From Clostridiales bacterium (GTDB lineage: Bacteria; Bacillota; Clostridia; Christensenellales; Christensenellaceae): a stretch of 5,449 bases of DNA. The translations under genes and the position numbers were made by a program. Shown here one piece after another: positions 1-5,449 of this stretch; within the stretch, counting starts at the first letter, position 1; each line of letters starts with the position of its first letter. The notes under the pieces are model-generated. The model was not told the DNA's origin, did no database searches, and saw only the letters and a program-made list of their open reading frames with translations. Location: NCBI GenBank assembly GCA_003343685.1, contig QAKS01000116.1, positions 1 through 5,449 on the forward strand, written 5' to 3'.

Positions 1-54
1 GCGGGCATTCGCCCGTTCCTTCGCCGCGCGGGCATTCGCCCGTTCCTTCGCTGC
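1..54. repeat. 27-bp tandem direct repeat, two copies, at left edge
   Basis: Two adjacent 27-bp units occupy 1-27 and 28-54 and differ at one base (C at 25, T at 52). Each unit contains a small inverted repeat, CGGGC-ATTC-GCCCG (2-15 and 29-42), which could form a 5-bp hairpin. The array may continue beyond the left edge, so its copy number is unknown. The period is a multiple of three. On the minus strand one frame reads as two exact copies of a nine-residue unit, AAKERANAR, but other frames are also open, so coding status is undecided. The units could be the end of a repeat-containing gene or an intergenic repeat. Confidence 0.8.
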
Positions 55-197
55 GTTAGTCTGCAAGAGCGGCGAAGATGTTCCTTTTTTGCGGACCACG
101 CCTTTCCCGCATCCGGAAGCCCCGCGGCAGACACTCCGTCGTTCCCCAAAAATCACCTGTCTGCAGGTACTTTTCGACATTTTTCTTTATTATGTGG

Positions 198-226
198 TTT
201 CATCGTATTTCTATTTATGGTATCAT
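198..226 (+). promoter_or_regulatory. candidate promoter for the acyltransferase-like gene
   Basis: The stretch at about 180-255 is clearly AT-richer than the flanking DNA. An extended -10 element, TGG-TATCAT (218-226), matches TATAAT at five of six positions. It lies 17 bp after a poor -35 match, TTTCAT (198-203). Transcription would begin near 233, giving a short leader before the ribosome binding site. The GTATCAT motif of the -10 recurs at 234-240, so a second start site 14 bp downstream, or a small direct repeat bound by a regulator, is possible. This is a reading by eye; the weak -35 limits confidence. Confidence 0.4.
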
Positions 227-255
227 AGTTATAGTATCATGCAATTATTTTGAAA

Positions 256-261
256 AGGAGG
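256..261 (+). promoter_or_regulatory. ribosome binding site deciding the ATG at 268
   Basis: A perfect AGGAGG lies six bases before the ATG at 268. It decides the start of the first gene. The frame could be extended upstream to a TTG at 250, but that start would place the Shine-Dalgarno sequence inside the coding region. Confidence 0.85.
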
Positions 262-267
262 TGCAGG

Positions 268-1131
268 ATGTTCGGAAAACGATATGATGGGCGGCGCATT
301 AGAACAATGGAACCCATACCGCGCATGATGCCCTATCTAATGAAAACTCGGACTGATTCACAAAATTTTTTTAACGACGAATTCTACTGCCGGCCTCTCG
401 ACGAGTACATACGAAAGATGCAGGAGGACAGCCGGGACGGCAAGATGACATACATGAAAATACTTATTGCCGCCATGGTAAGGCTTATCGCCCTTTTCCC
501 CGGGCTTAACCGTTTTGTCATGAACGGTAGGATTTACGCCAGAAACTCTATTACCGTTTCCTTTGTCGTGCAGAAAAGCCTGCGTGACGATTCCGCCGAG
601 ACGACGGTAAAGCTCCGTTTCGACGGCACGGAGAATATCTTTCAGATCAGCCGAGCCATTGACGAGGCCATTGCCTCCGCCGCCTATACGGGCAGCAACA
701 CAGAAACGGACGCTCTTGCCAGTACTCTCGATAAAATTCCCGGCTTTTTATGCAAATGGGCCATCAATTTCCTGTGGTTTCTGGACAGACACGACCTTAT
801 GCCAAAAAAAGTCATCGAGGCCAGCCCTTTTCACACCTCGTTTTTCATCACCAATCTGAAATCGCTGGGCATCAATTATATCTATCATCACGTATACGAG
901 TTCGGTACTACGGGTATCTTTCTCGCACTGGGCAAGGAAAAGGAACGGGTTGTCCCCAGCATTTCGCAGCCCTATGAAATCCAGCACGTGTCTACCTTGG
1001 GCGTCGTCACCGACGAACGCTTCTGCGACGGTCTGTATTTCGCCCGCGTCATGCGCCAGCTGAAAAGAATACTGCGCGACCCGTCTGTTCTTGAGACGGG
1101 CCTCGACAGAATAGTGGAGGATATACCATGA
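268..1131 (+). CDS. E2/chloramphenicol acetyltransferase-fold protein, catalytic His replaced (probable pseudoenzyme)
   Basis: This 287-residue protein resembles the catalytic domain of 2-oxoacid dehydrogenase E2 acyltransferases and chloramphenicol acetyltransferase. There is no lipoyl or subunit-binding domain at the N-terminus, so it is not a standard E2 chain. Visible family features are the helix ending in FPGLN (77-81), an ITNLKSLG stretch (194-201) matching the TISNLG region of E2, and the C-terminal DERFCDG (249-255) followed by a helix (to about 271). In the families this last motif is DHRxxDG or HHxxxDG. Here Glu250 replaces the catalytic His, while Asp254 and Gly255 are kept. Ordinary acyl transfer from CoA by general base catalysis is therefore doubtful. 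The protein could be a regulator, a scaffold or an enzyme with altered chemistry. The start is the ATG with a perfect Shine-Dalgarno sequence. The stop overlaps the next start by four bases (ATGA), so the two genes are probably co-translated. Family fold is well supported; function is unknown. Confidence 0.88.
   Translation: MFGKRYDGRRIRTMEPIPRMMPYLMKTRTDSQNFFNDEFYCRPLDEYIRKMQEDSRDGKMTYMKILIAAMVRLIALFPGLNRFVMNGRIYARNSITVSFVVQKSLRDDSAETTVKLRFDGTENIFQISRAIDEAIASAAYTGSNTETDALASTLDKIPGFLCKWAINFLWFLDRHDLMPKKVIEASPFHTSFFITNLKSLGINYIYHHVYEFGTTGIFLALGKEKERVVPSISQPYEIQHVSTLGVVTDERFCDGLYFARVMRQLKRILRDPSVLETGLDRIVEDIP
1116..1120 (+). promoter_or_regulatory. ribosome binding site for the oxidoreductase, inside the preceding gene
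   Basis: GGAGG lies seven bases before the ATG at 1128, within the last codons of the upstream gene. With the ATGA stop/start overlap it supports translational coupling. Confidence 0.8.
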
Positions 1132-2099
1132 GATTCGGAATCATCGGAACAAATTTTGTCACAGACTGGTTCGTAAAAAACGGCCGACAGACGGAGAACT
1201 TCTCCATCGGCGCGGTTTATTCGCGCACCATGAGCCGTGCAAAGGAATACGGAACGCCGCTCGGCTGTACTGCCTTTTTCGACGATCTGGAGGCCTTCGT
1301 CTCCTTCCCGGGCATCGACGCCGTTTACATTGCCAGCCCTCACCGCTGTCATAAGGAGCAGGCTCTTCTCGCGCTGTCCCGCGGCAAGCACGTTCTGATC
1401 GAAAAGCCGGCGGCCATGAACGCCGCGGACGCACGGGAGATGCTCGCCGCCGCCAAGGCCAACAGCCGCGTTATTATGGAGGCTATGCGCCCGGTTCACA
1501 ACCCCGCGCTGTCCGCCATCAAGCAGGCGCTGCCCAAAATCGGCGACGTGCGGCGCGCGCTCATCTTTTTCAACCAGTATTCCTCCCGCTATGATCGATT
1601 TAAGGCGGGCGACCGGACTGACATGAACGCCTTCGACCCCGCCCTCGGGAATATGGCGCTTTTGGACGTCGGCGTCTACGCATGCGCTCTTATGACGGCA
1701 TTGTTCGGAAAGCCGAACAGCGTCCACGCTGATTTTATCACGCTGGAAAACGGCTTTGAGGCCGCAGGCGACCTTGCCCTTTCCTATAACGGCATGCTCG
1801 CCTCCGTTCAGTACAGCAAAATCAACAACTCCAAAAACAGGATTGAGCTTCAGGGAGAGCGCGGCAGCCTTCTGATCGGAGATGTGATCTGTCTTGAGGA
1901 CGCGGTGATCGAATACGATGACGGCTCCTGCGAGACCGTCTGGCCCCATACCACAGGCCGTGACGGAGACATGGTCCATGAGATCCGCGACTTTAATGCT
2001 CTCGCAGAGGGCAGAGCCGACATGGAACCGTTCTGGGAGATTACTGTTTCTACCATAGAATTGATGGACAGGGCCAGGGAATTTATTACAAAAATATGA
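1128..2099 (+). CDS. Gfo/Idh/MocA family NAD(P)-dependent oxidoreductase
   Basis: This 323-residue protein is of normal length for the family, whose members oxidise or reduce hydroxyl or keto groups of sugars, inositols and related compounds with NAD(P). The N-terminus (4-11) is a Rossmann beta-strand and nucleotide loop, GIIGTNFV. ASPHRCHKEQ (69-78) and HVLIEKPAA (88-96) are the usual second half of the cofactor domain, with Lys93 of the EKP motif as the expected catalytic lysine. The C-terminal substrate domain carries LLDVGVY (178-184). Asp180 is the usual conserved acid, and Tyr184 sits where many relatives have His, as in the glucose-fructose oxidoreductase branch. No signal peptide is seen, so it is probably cytoplasmic. 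It overlaps the acyltransferase-like gene by four bases and has its own good ribosome binding site. The substrate cannot be read from the sequence. The fold and cofactor assignment is firm. Confidence 0.93.
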   Translation: MRFGIIGTNFVTDWFVKNGRQTENFSIGAVYSRTMSRAKEYGTPLGCTAFFDDLEAFVSFPGIDAVYIASPHRCHKEQALLALSRGKHVLIEKPAAMNAADAREMLAAAKANSRVIMEAMRPVHNPALSAIKQALPKIGDVRRALIFFNQYSSRYDRFKAGDRTDMNAFDPALGNMALLDVGVYACALMTALFGKPNSVHADFITLENGFEAAGDLALSYNGMLASVQYSKINNSKNRIELQGERGSLLIGDVICLEDAVIEYDDGSCETVWPHTTGRDGDMVHEIRDFNALAEGRADMEPFWEITVSTIELMDRAREFITKI

Positions 2100-2128
2100 A
2101 ATTTCTTTAACCCTCTTCTACAAACATA

Positions 2129-2157
2129 TTGCAGGAAGGACAGCATTGTTGTATAAT
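2129..2157 (+). promoter_or_regulatory. sigma-A-type promoter directly before the HAD gene
   Basis: A perfect TATAAT (2152-2157) lies 17 bp after TTGCAG (2129-2134), which matches the TTG of the -35 consensus. With normal spacing from the -10 element, transcription should start at about 2164-2165, at or next to the A of the ATG at 2165. This points to an independent transcription unit and a leaderless or nearly leaderless mRNA. Which base is used as the start is an inference. Confidence 0.65.
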
Positions 2158-2164
2158 AGCATCT

Positions 2165-2965
2165 ATGAAAAAAGGCTATAAACTGGTGTGTTCCGATATT
2201 GACGGCACTCTTGTAAACAGTGAAAATAGAATGTGTCCCACCACGGCGGAGGTTGTGCGCCGCGTGGTGGATCAAGGCGTCATATTCGCCCTCATATCCG
2301 CCCGTCCGCCCGTGGGGATGTTCTATCTTCTGGACGACATGGGGATTGACCAGTACGTTGTGGCCTTCGGCGGCTCCATTATATTAAAGCGCGGGCAAAA
2401 GCCGGTCTATGAGGACACACTGCCTATGGAATATGTAGAGCGCCTTCGGGAAGAGAGCCGGAAGTTCGGCCTTAATCTGAGCGTCTACAGCGGAGAAGAC
2501 CTGTTCGTAGAGAAAATTGACGAACGCGTCAGGATTGAACAGCAGATTGCGCGCGCCGTTCCCATAGAGCTTCCCTTCCGCGAAATCCAAAAACGGGCCG
2601 GCAACCCCAACAAACTCCTCTATTTGGGAGAACCCGAGGCTATCGCCGCATTTGAGCAGTGGGCCGCGCGGGAGTATGACGGCCTTCTTGCCATATACCG
2701 CTCCAAGCCGGACTATCTGGAGGTTTGTCCTCCGCAGTCTACAAAGTACGGCGGCATGATGGCTCTTGCCGACCATTTGGGGATTGATCCCAGCGAAATT
2801 ATGGCCATCGGCGACAACTATAACGATGTGGATATGCTTAAAGGGGCCGCTTTTGGCGTCGCAATGGGAAACGCTCCGGAAGACGTGAAAAAAGCTGCGG
2901 ATTTTGTAACGCTTCCCTGCATGGAGGACGGCGTAGGATACGCTCTCCAAAAGTTTATATTGTAA
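2165..2965 (+). CDS. Cof-type HAD-superfamily phosphatase (subclass IIB)
   Basis: This 266-residue protein has all four HAD motifs in the Cof/YidA-like arrangement. Motif I is DIDGT (11-15), with Asp11 as the phospho-accepting nucleophile and Asp13 as the acid/base. Motif II is Ser45 in LISAR. Motif III is Lys194 in STKYGG. Motif IV is GDNYNDVDM (216-224), with Asp217 and Asp221 as magnesium ligands. Between motifs II and III lies the large C2-type cap, as in IIB members. Relatives dephosphorylate sugar phosphates, nucleotides or pyridoxal phosphate; the particular substrate cannot be told. I chose the ATG at 2165 because the HAD fold begins at once after it and a TATAAT box covers the sequence just upstream. 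An in-frame TTG at 2129 has no ribosome binding site and coincides with the -35 element. No Shine-Dalgarno sequence lies at a normal distance before the ATG. The kinase gene begins 56 bp downstream with no clear terminator between, so the two may share a transcript. Confidence 0.93.
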   Translation: MKKGYKLVCSDIDGTLVNSENRMCPTTAEVVRRVVDQGVIFALISARPPVGMFYLLDDMGIDQYVVAFGGSIILKRGQKPVYEDTLPMEYVERLREESRKFGLNLSVYSGEDLFVEKIDERVRIEQQIARAVPIELPFREIQKRAGNPNKLLYLGEPEAIAAFEQWAAREYDGLLAIYRSKPDYLEVCPPQSTKYGGMMALADHLGIDPSEIMAIGDNYNDVDMLKGAAFGVAMGNAPEDVKKAADFVTLPCMEDGVGYALQKFIL

Positions 2966-3002
2966 TTGCGGCTTCGGCTTGCCCTTGTAAAAGCCAATAA
3001 AC

Positions 3003-3012
3003 AGGAAAAGAG
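3003..3012 (+). promoter_or_regulatory. weak ribosome binding site for the GTG-started kinase
   Basis: AGGAAAAGAG is the only purine-rich tract before the GTG at 3022, ending nine bases before it. No in-frame ATG exists before the conserved nucleotide-binding strand, so GTG is the most likely start. A weak site plus GTG suggests modest initiation, perhaps helped by readthrough from the HAD gene. Confidence 0.5.
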
Positions 3013-3021
3013 ATCAGTACA

Positions 3022-4695
3022 GTGAGAAAAATCGAAACGGTCAAGAAAAAGTATGCAATCGGTGTGGATTTCGGTACGCTCTCCGCACGGGCGCTGCTCG
3101 TGGACGCCGACACAGGCATTGAGCTTGCCTCAAGCGAGATGGAATATCCTCACGGCGTCATAGACAAAGAGATGCCTTCCGGTGAGCCGCTTCCGCCCTC
3201 CTGGGCGCTGCAGGATCCGCAGGACTATCTCGACGTGTTCTATCAGACTGTACGCGAAGTGACAAAAGAAGCGGACGTAGATGTAGAGGAAATCATCGGC
3301 GTCGGCATCGACTTCACCACCTGCACAATCCTCCCCGTTCTGGAGGACGGTACGCCTCTTTCCATGGTGCCCGGGTTTGAGAACAACCCGCATGCCTATG
3401 TGAAGCTCTGGAAGCACCACGCTGCTCAATACTGTGCGGATATTGTCAACGAAACAGCCGAAAGGATGAACGAGCCTTGGCTTCCTCTTTACGGCGGCAA
3501 AATCTCCAGCGAATGGCAGCTTCCCAAAATTCTGCAGATCGTCAAAGAAGCTCCTGAAATTTACGAGAAGTGCCGCTATATTATCGAAGCGGGAGACTGG
3601 ATGACGTGGATGCTGACAGGTACGCTCTCTTCCAGCGCCTGCATGGCAGGCTACAAGGGCCAGCATCACTACCAAAACGGGTATCCGGACAGCGAATATT
3701 TAAAGGCGCTCGATCCGGCGATGGAAAATCTTGTTGCCGACAAATTCCCGGACGATATTGCCCCTCTCGGTGAGCGGGTGGGCTATCTCACAAAGCGCAT
3801 GGCGGCAAAGACCGGCCTGACTGAAAATACTGCTGTAGCCGTAGCTGTGGGCGACGCCCATGCGTCCGTTCCCGCCAGCAAAATCTCCGGCAGCGGCGAA
3901 ATGCTTATGATCATGGGCACCTCCAACTGCCATATGATGATAGACAAAGAGGAAAAAGCCGTAAAAGGCATGTGCGGCGTTGTAAAGGACGGCATGATCC
4001 CCGGATATTTCGGTTATGAGGCCGGGCAGAGCTGTTTTGGAGACCATTTTTCCTGGTTTATGAGAAATCTGGTTCCCGAACACTATGCCAAAGCCGCCCG
4101 CAGCAGCGGTATGACGCCTTATGAATATATGACGGCGCTGGCCGAGCGGCAGAAGCCGGGCGAATGCGGCCTTCTCGCGCTGGACTGGTGGAACGGCGTC
4201 CGCTCCACACTGATGGATTTCGACCTGTCCGGCATGATGGTCGGCATGACGCTGGCTACCAAACCGGAGGACATCTTCCGCGCATTGCTGGATGCCGTCG
4301 CCTTCGGCACGCGCAAGGTGGTTGACGCATTCAACGATGCCGGCCTGCCCGTTCATAAGCTGGTGGCCGCAGGCGGTATCGCGGCCAAGAACCCGCTCCT
4401 GATGCAGATCATTGCAGACGTCACGCAGCTTCCCGTCGTCCTCACGGGCAGCGCCCAGTCCGGCGCTCTGGGCAGTGCCATTTTTGCCATTGCCGCCGCA
4501 GGAGAAGAGCGCAGCGGCTATGCCGACATCTCTCTCATCATCGACCGCATCGGCAGGCAGAAGGACGTTGTGTATCAGCCGATCGCAGACAATACGGAAC
4601 GGTATGGCCTGCTCTACGCCGAATACCAAAAACTCTACGAGTATTTCGGCGCCGGCGGAAACGACGTTATGAAGGCCCTTCGGCGCATGAAATAA
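3022..4695 (+). CDS. araB: Ribulokinase (FGGY family carbohydrate kinase)
   Basis: At 557 residues this is close to the length of Escherichia coli AraB, which phosphorylates L-ribulose with ATP to L-ribulose 5-phosphate in arabinose breakdown. The FGGY kinase has two actin-like domains. The first begins with GVDFGTLSAR (14-23), the phosphate-binding loop. SSEWQLPKI (162-170) corresponds to the AraB SSEW region. GDAH (277-280) holds Asp278, the probable catalytic base. The second domain has MGTSNCH (298-304), AVKGMCG (313-319), a YFGYEAGQSCFGD stretch (329-341), LDWWNGVRS (387-395) and the adenine-side AAGGIAAKN (449-457). These blocks match AraB better than xylulokinase or glycerol kinase. 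The start is a GTG with a weak ribosome binding site. No arabinose isomerase, ribulose-5-phosphate 4-epimerase or transporter is in the window, so use on another ketose cannot be excluded. A strong terminator follows directly. Confidence 0.92.
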   Translation: MRKIETVKKKYAIGVDFGTLSARALLVDADTGIELASSEMEYPHGVIDKEMPSGEPLPPSWALQDPQDYLDVFYQTVREVTKEADVDVEEIIGVGIDFTTCTILPVLEDGTPLSMVPGFENNPHAYVKLWKHHAAQYCADIVNETAERMNEPWLPLYGGKISSEWQLPKILQIVKEAPEIYEKCRYIIEAGDWMTWMLTGTLSSSACMAGYKGQHHYQNGYPDSEYLKALDPAMENLVADKFPDDIAPLGERVGYLTKRMAAKTGLTENTAVAVAVGDAHASVPASKISGSGEMLMIMGTSNCHMMIDKEEKAVKGMCGVVKDGMIPGYFGYEAGQSCFGDHFSWFMRNLVPEHYAKAARSSGMTPYEYMTALAERQKPGECGLLALDWWNGVRSTLMDFDLSGMMVGMTLATKPEDIFRALLDAVAFGTRKVVDAFNDAGLPVHKLVAAGGIAAKNPLLMQIIADVTQLPVVLTGSAQSGALGSAIFAIAAAGEERSGYADISLIIDRIGRQKDVVYQPIADNTERYGLLYAEYQKLYEYFGAGGNDVMKALRRMK

Positions 4696-4701
4696 ACCGG
4701 G

Positions 4702-4736
4702 GCAGTAAAAAAAGAAGCGCAGTAAAAAAGAAGTGG
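4702..4736 (+). repeat. imperfect tandem copy of the terminator's left arm
   Basis: GCAGTAAAAAAAGAAG (4702-4717) is repeated as GCAGTAAAAAAGAAG (4719-4733), differing by one A. The second copy is the left arm of the terminator. The first could also pair with the right arm, with one bulged A and a longer loop. Confidence 0.75.
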
Positions 4737-4760
4737 ACGCAGCCCACTTCTTTTTTACTG
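4720..4760. terminator. bidirectional intrinsic terminator between convergent genes
   Basis: The two arms, 4720-4736 and 4744-4760, are perfectly complementary over 17 bp around a seven-base loop (ACGCAGC). The core stem GAAGTGG/CCACTTC is flanked by A6 on the left and T6 on the right, so each strand shows a hairpin followed by a U tract. It lies 24 bp after the kinase stop and 16 bp beyond the stop of the minus-strand gene, and should end transcription from both sides. Confidence 0.93.
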
Positions 4761-4776
4761 ATTTTTGCGTGTGTTT

Positions 4777-5449
4777 TCAGCAATAGTGCTCCATTGGGTA
4801 GACAAGATGCTGCAGCTCGTCGAGCTGATCCATTGTCACAACGCCGGGAGGCGCTACGAGTACGGTGGGAATGCGGTTTACGATCGTCGCGCAGGTGTGC
4901 TCCACTGTAGCGGGTTTGACGACGTGGAACTCCGTATCGGGTTCGCCTGTAATTTTCCAGTCGCACATATCTCCGTCATCCGGGCCATAGACCTTGCCGA
5001 TGCACTGGGTCTCAAGCGTGATTCCCTGGAATGTCTCCGTCGTAACGACGGCAGCCATGCCGATGCAGTTGCCCTTGGGGATAGTCGCGCCCAGCGTAGC
5101 GGAGTACAAATCGCTGTCATGGAAGTAAGGCACACACTTCTGCGTCTGGCTCTTGATAGACAGGCCCAGTTTCTGCGCAAGCGCTTCGTTGGAGTTCCAC
5201 ACATAGGAGGGTTCCAAAACCTCCGGATGGGCAATCTGTGCCTCAAATTCCTCAGGCGTCAGGTTCACACCGTGGGCATTGGCCAGCGCCAAGCCGTAAT
5301 CTTCTACATTGTAGCTGACGGCTCCCTCGATTTTCGTAATGTTATGGCAGCCGCCCGCAACCATTCCAACCATGTTTACCCAGAACACGTCCTCCATGCC
5401 GCTACCGACAAAGGTACAGCCGTTTTCCTTTGCGATAACGTCCAGTTTG
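4777..5449 (-). CDS. 2,4-diaminopentanoate dehydrogenase-like oxidoreductase, C-terminal part (truncated by window edge)
   Basis: The reading frame on the minus strand enters from the right edge and ends with TGA at 4777-4779. About 224 codons are visible; the N-terminal NAD(P)-binding domain lies outside. The visible part begins [17 protein letters not shown]. This matches the end of the cofactor domain in the DapB-like family that includes 2,4-diaminopentanoate dehydrogenase of clostridial ornithine fermentation. The rest matches its C-terminal domain, including [24 protein letters not shown] and a CATIVNRIP stretch near the end. The family acts on amino acids or amines with NAD(P). In diaminopentanoate dehydrogenases I expect a GTGxNPGF-type segment after the cofactor domain; here it reads GSGMEDVFW, so the substrate may differ. 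The Met in this segment (5395-5397) is internal, not the start, because the family alignment continues upstream. It converges on the kinase gene with a shared terminator. The family assignment rests on recalled similarity, not a search. Confidence 0.8.
   Translation of the reverse strand, partial: KLDVIAKENGCTFVGSGMEDVFWVNMVGMVAGGCHNITKIEGAVSYNVEDYGLALANAHGVNLTPEEFEAQIAHPEVLEPSYVWNSNEALAQKLGLSIKSQTQKCVPYFHDSDLYSATLGATIPKGNCIGMAAVVTTETFQGITLETQCIGKVYGPDDGDMCDWKITGEPDTEFHVVKPATVEHTCATIVNRIPTVLVAPPGVVTMDQLDELQHLVYPMEHYC

Noticed and set aside
1..180. Minus-strand partial gene starting at ATG 178-180 and running off the left edge
   Set aside because: No good ribosome binding site, no recognisable domain in the first 40 codons, and other frames are also open here. 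Kept only as part of the repeat finding.
250..267. Upstream TTG start for the acyltransferase-like gene
   Set aside because: It would place the perfect AGGAGG inside the coding region; the ATG at 268 has ideal spacing.
78..287. Plus-strand 69-codon frame before the first gene
   Set aside because: No ribosome binding site, no recognisable domain. It runs through the AT-rich promoter region and overlaps the start of the real gene.
972..1979. Long minus-strand open frame of 335 codons opposite the oxidoreductase gene
   Set aside because: It lies almost wholly antisense to a gene with clear family motifs, its translation shows no recognisable domain, and it has no sign of its own expression signals. 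It is a by-product of the codon bias of the real gene.
2129..2164. Upstream TTG start giving a 12-residue N-terminal extension of the HAD protein
   Set aside because: No Shine-Dalgarno sequence precedes it, the added residues do not look like part of a HAD fold, and the segment is explained by the -35 and -10 elements.
2976..2995. Possible hairpin GGCTT...AAGCC between the HAD and kinase genes
   Set aside because: Only five base pairs with a ten-base loop and no following T tract, so not a credible terminator.
3700..4629. Long minus-strand open frame of 309 codons opposite the ribulokinase
   Set aside because: Antisense to well-conserved AraB blocks; the His/Gly/Ala-rich translation has no recognisable fold.
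5395..5397. ATG on the minus strand as start of the right-edge gene
   Set aside because: The codons upstream continue the family match ([17 protein letters not shown]), so the Met is internal and the gene runs off the window.

Overview
The window reads as a chromosomal segment of a moderate-GC anaerobic Firmicute, most likely in the class Clostridia. The reasons are the strong AGGAGG-type ribosome binding sites, the A/T-tract intrinsic terminator, and a gene related to 2,4-diaminopentanoate dehydrogenase, a family typical of amino-acid-fermenting anaerobes. I cannot name a genus from the sequence alone. No insertion sequence, integrase, tRNA, rRNA or CRISPR array was seen.

Layout: positions 1-267 hold no convincing gene. 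They contain a 27-bp tandem repeat at the extreme left edge and an AT-rich stretch with a candidate promoter for the first gene. Two plus-strand genes follow with a 4-bp ATGA overlap (268-1131 and 1128-2099). The first is a free-standing protein with the fold of the 2-oxoacid dehydrogenase E2/chloramphenicol acetyltransferase catalytic domain, with Glu where the catalytic His should be. The second is a Gfo/Idh/MocA-type NAD(P)-dependent oxidoreductase. Next is a Cof-type HAD phosphatase (2165-2965), whose consensus-like promoter lies so close to the ATG that the mRNA may be leaderless. A ribulokinase-like FGGY kinase (3022-4695) follows. A perfect 17-bp hairpin with A and T tracts (4720-4760) then separates it from a convergent minus-strand gene, truncated by the right edge, that encodes the C-terminal part of a diaminopentanoate dehydrogenase-like oxidoreductase.

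Working together: the first two genes are almost certainly translationally coupled and may act on a shared substrate, which is unknown. The HAD phosphatase and the ribulokinase both fit sugar/sugar-phosphate metabolism, but the partner arabinose genes (isomerase, 4-epimerase, transporter, regulator) are not in the window. The minus-strand gene is a separate transcription unit. Most of the window is ordinary metabolic sequence. The points most worth a second look are the probable pseudoenzyme coupled to the oxidoreductase and the leaderless-looking HAD gene. I see no strong evidence for an entirely new system.
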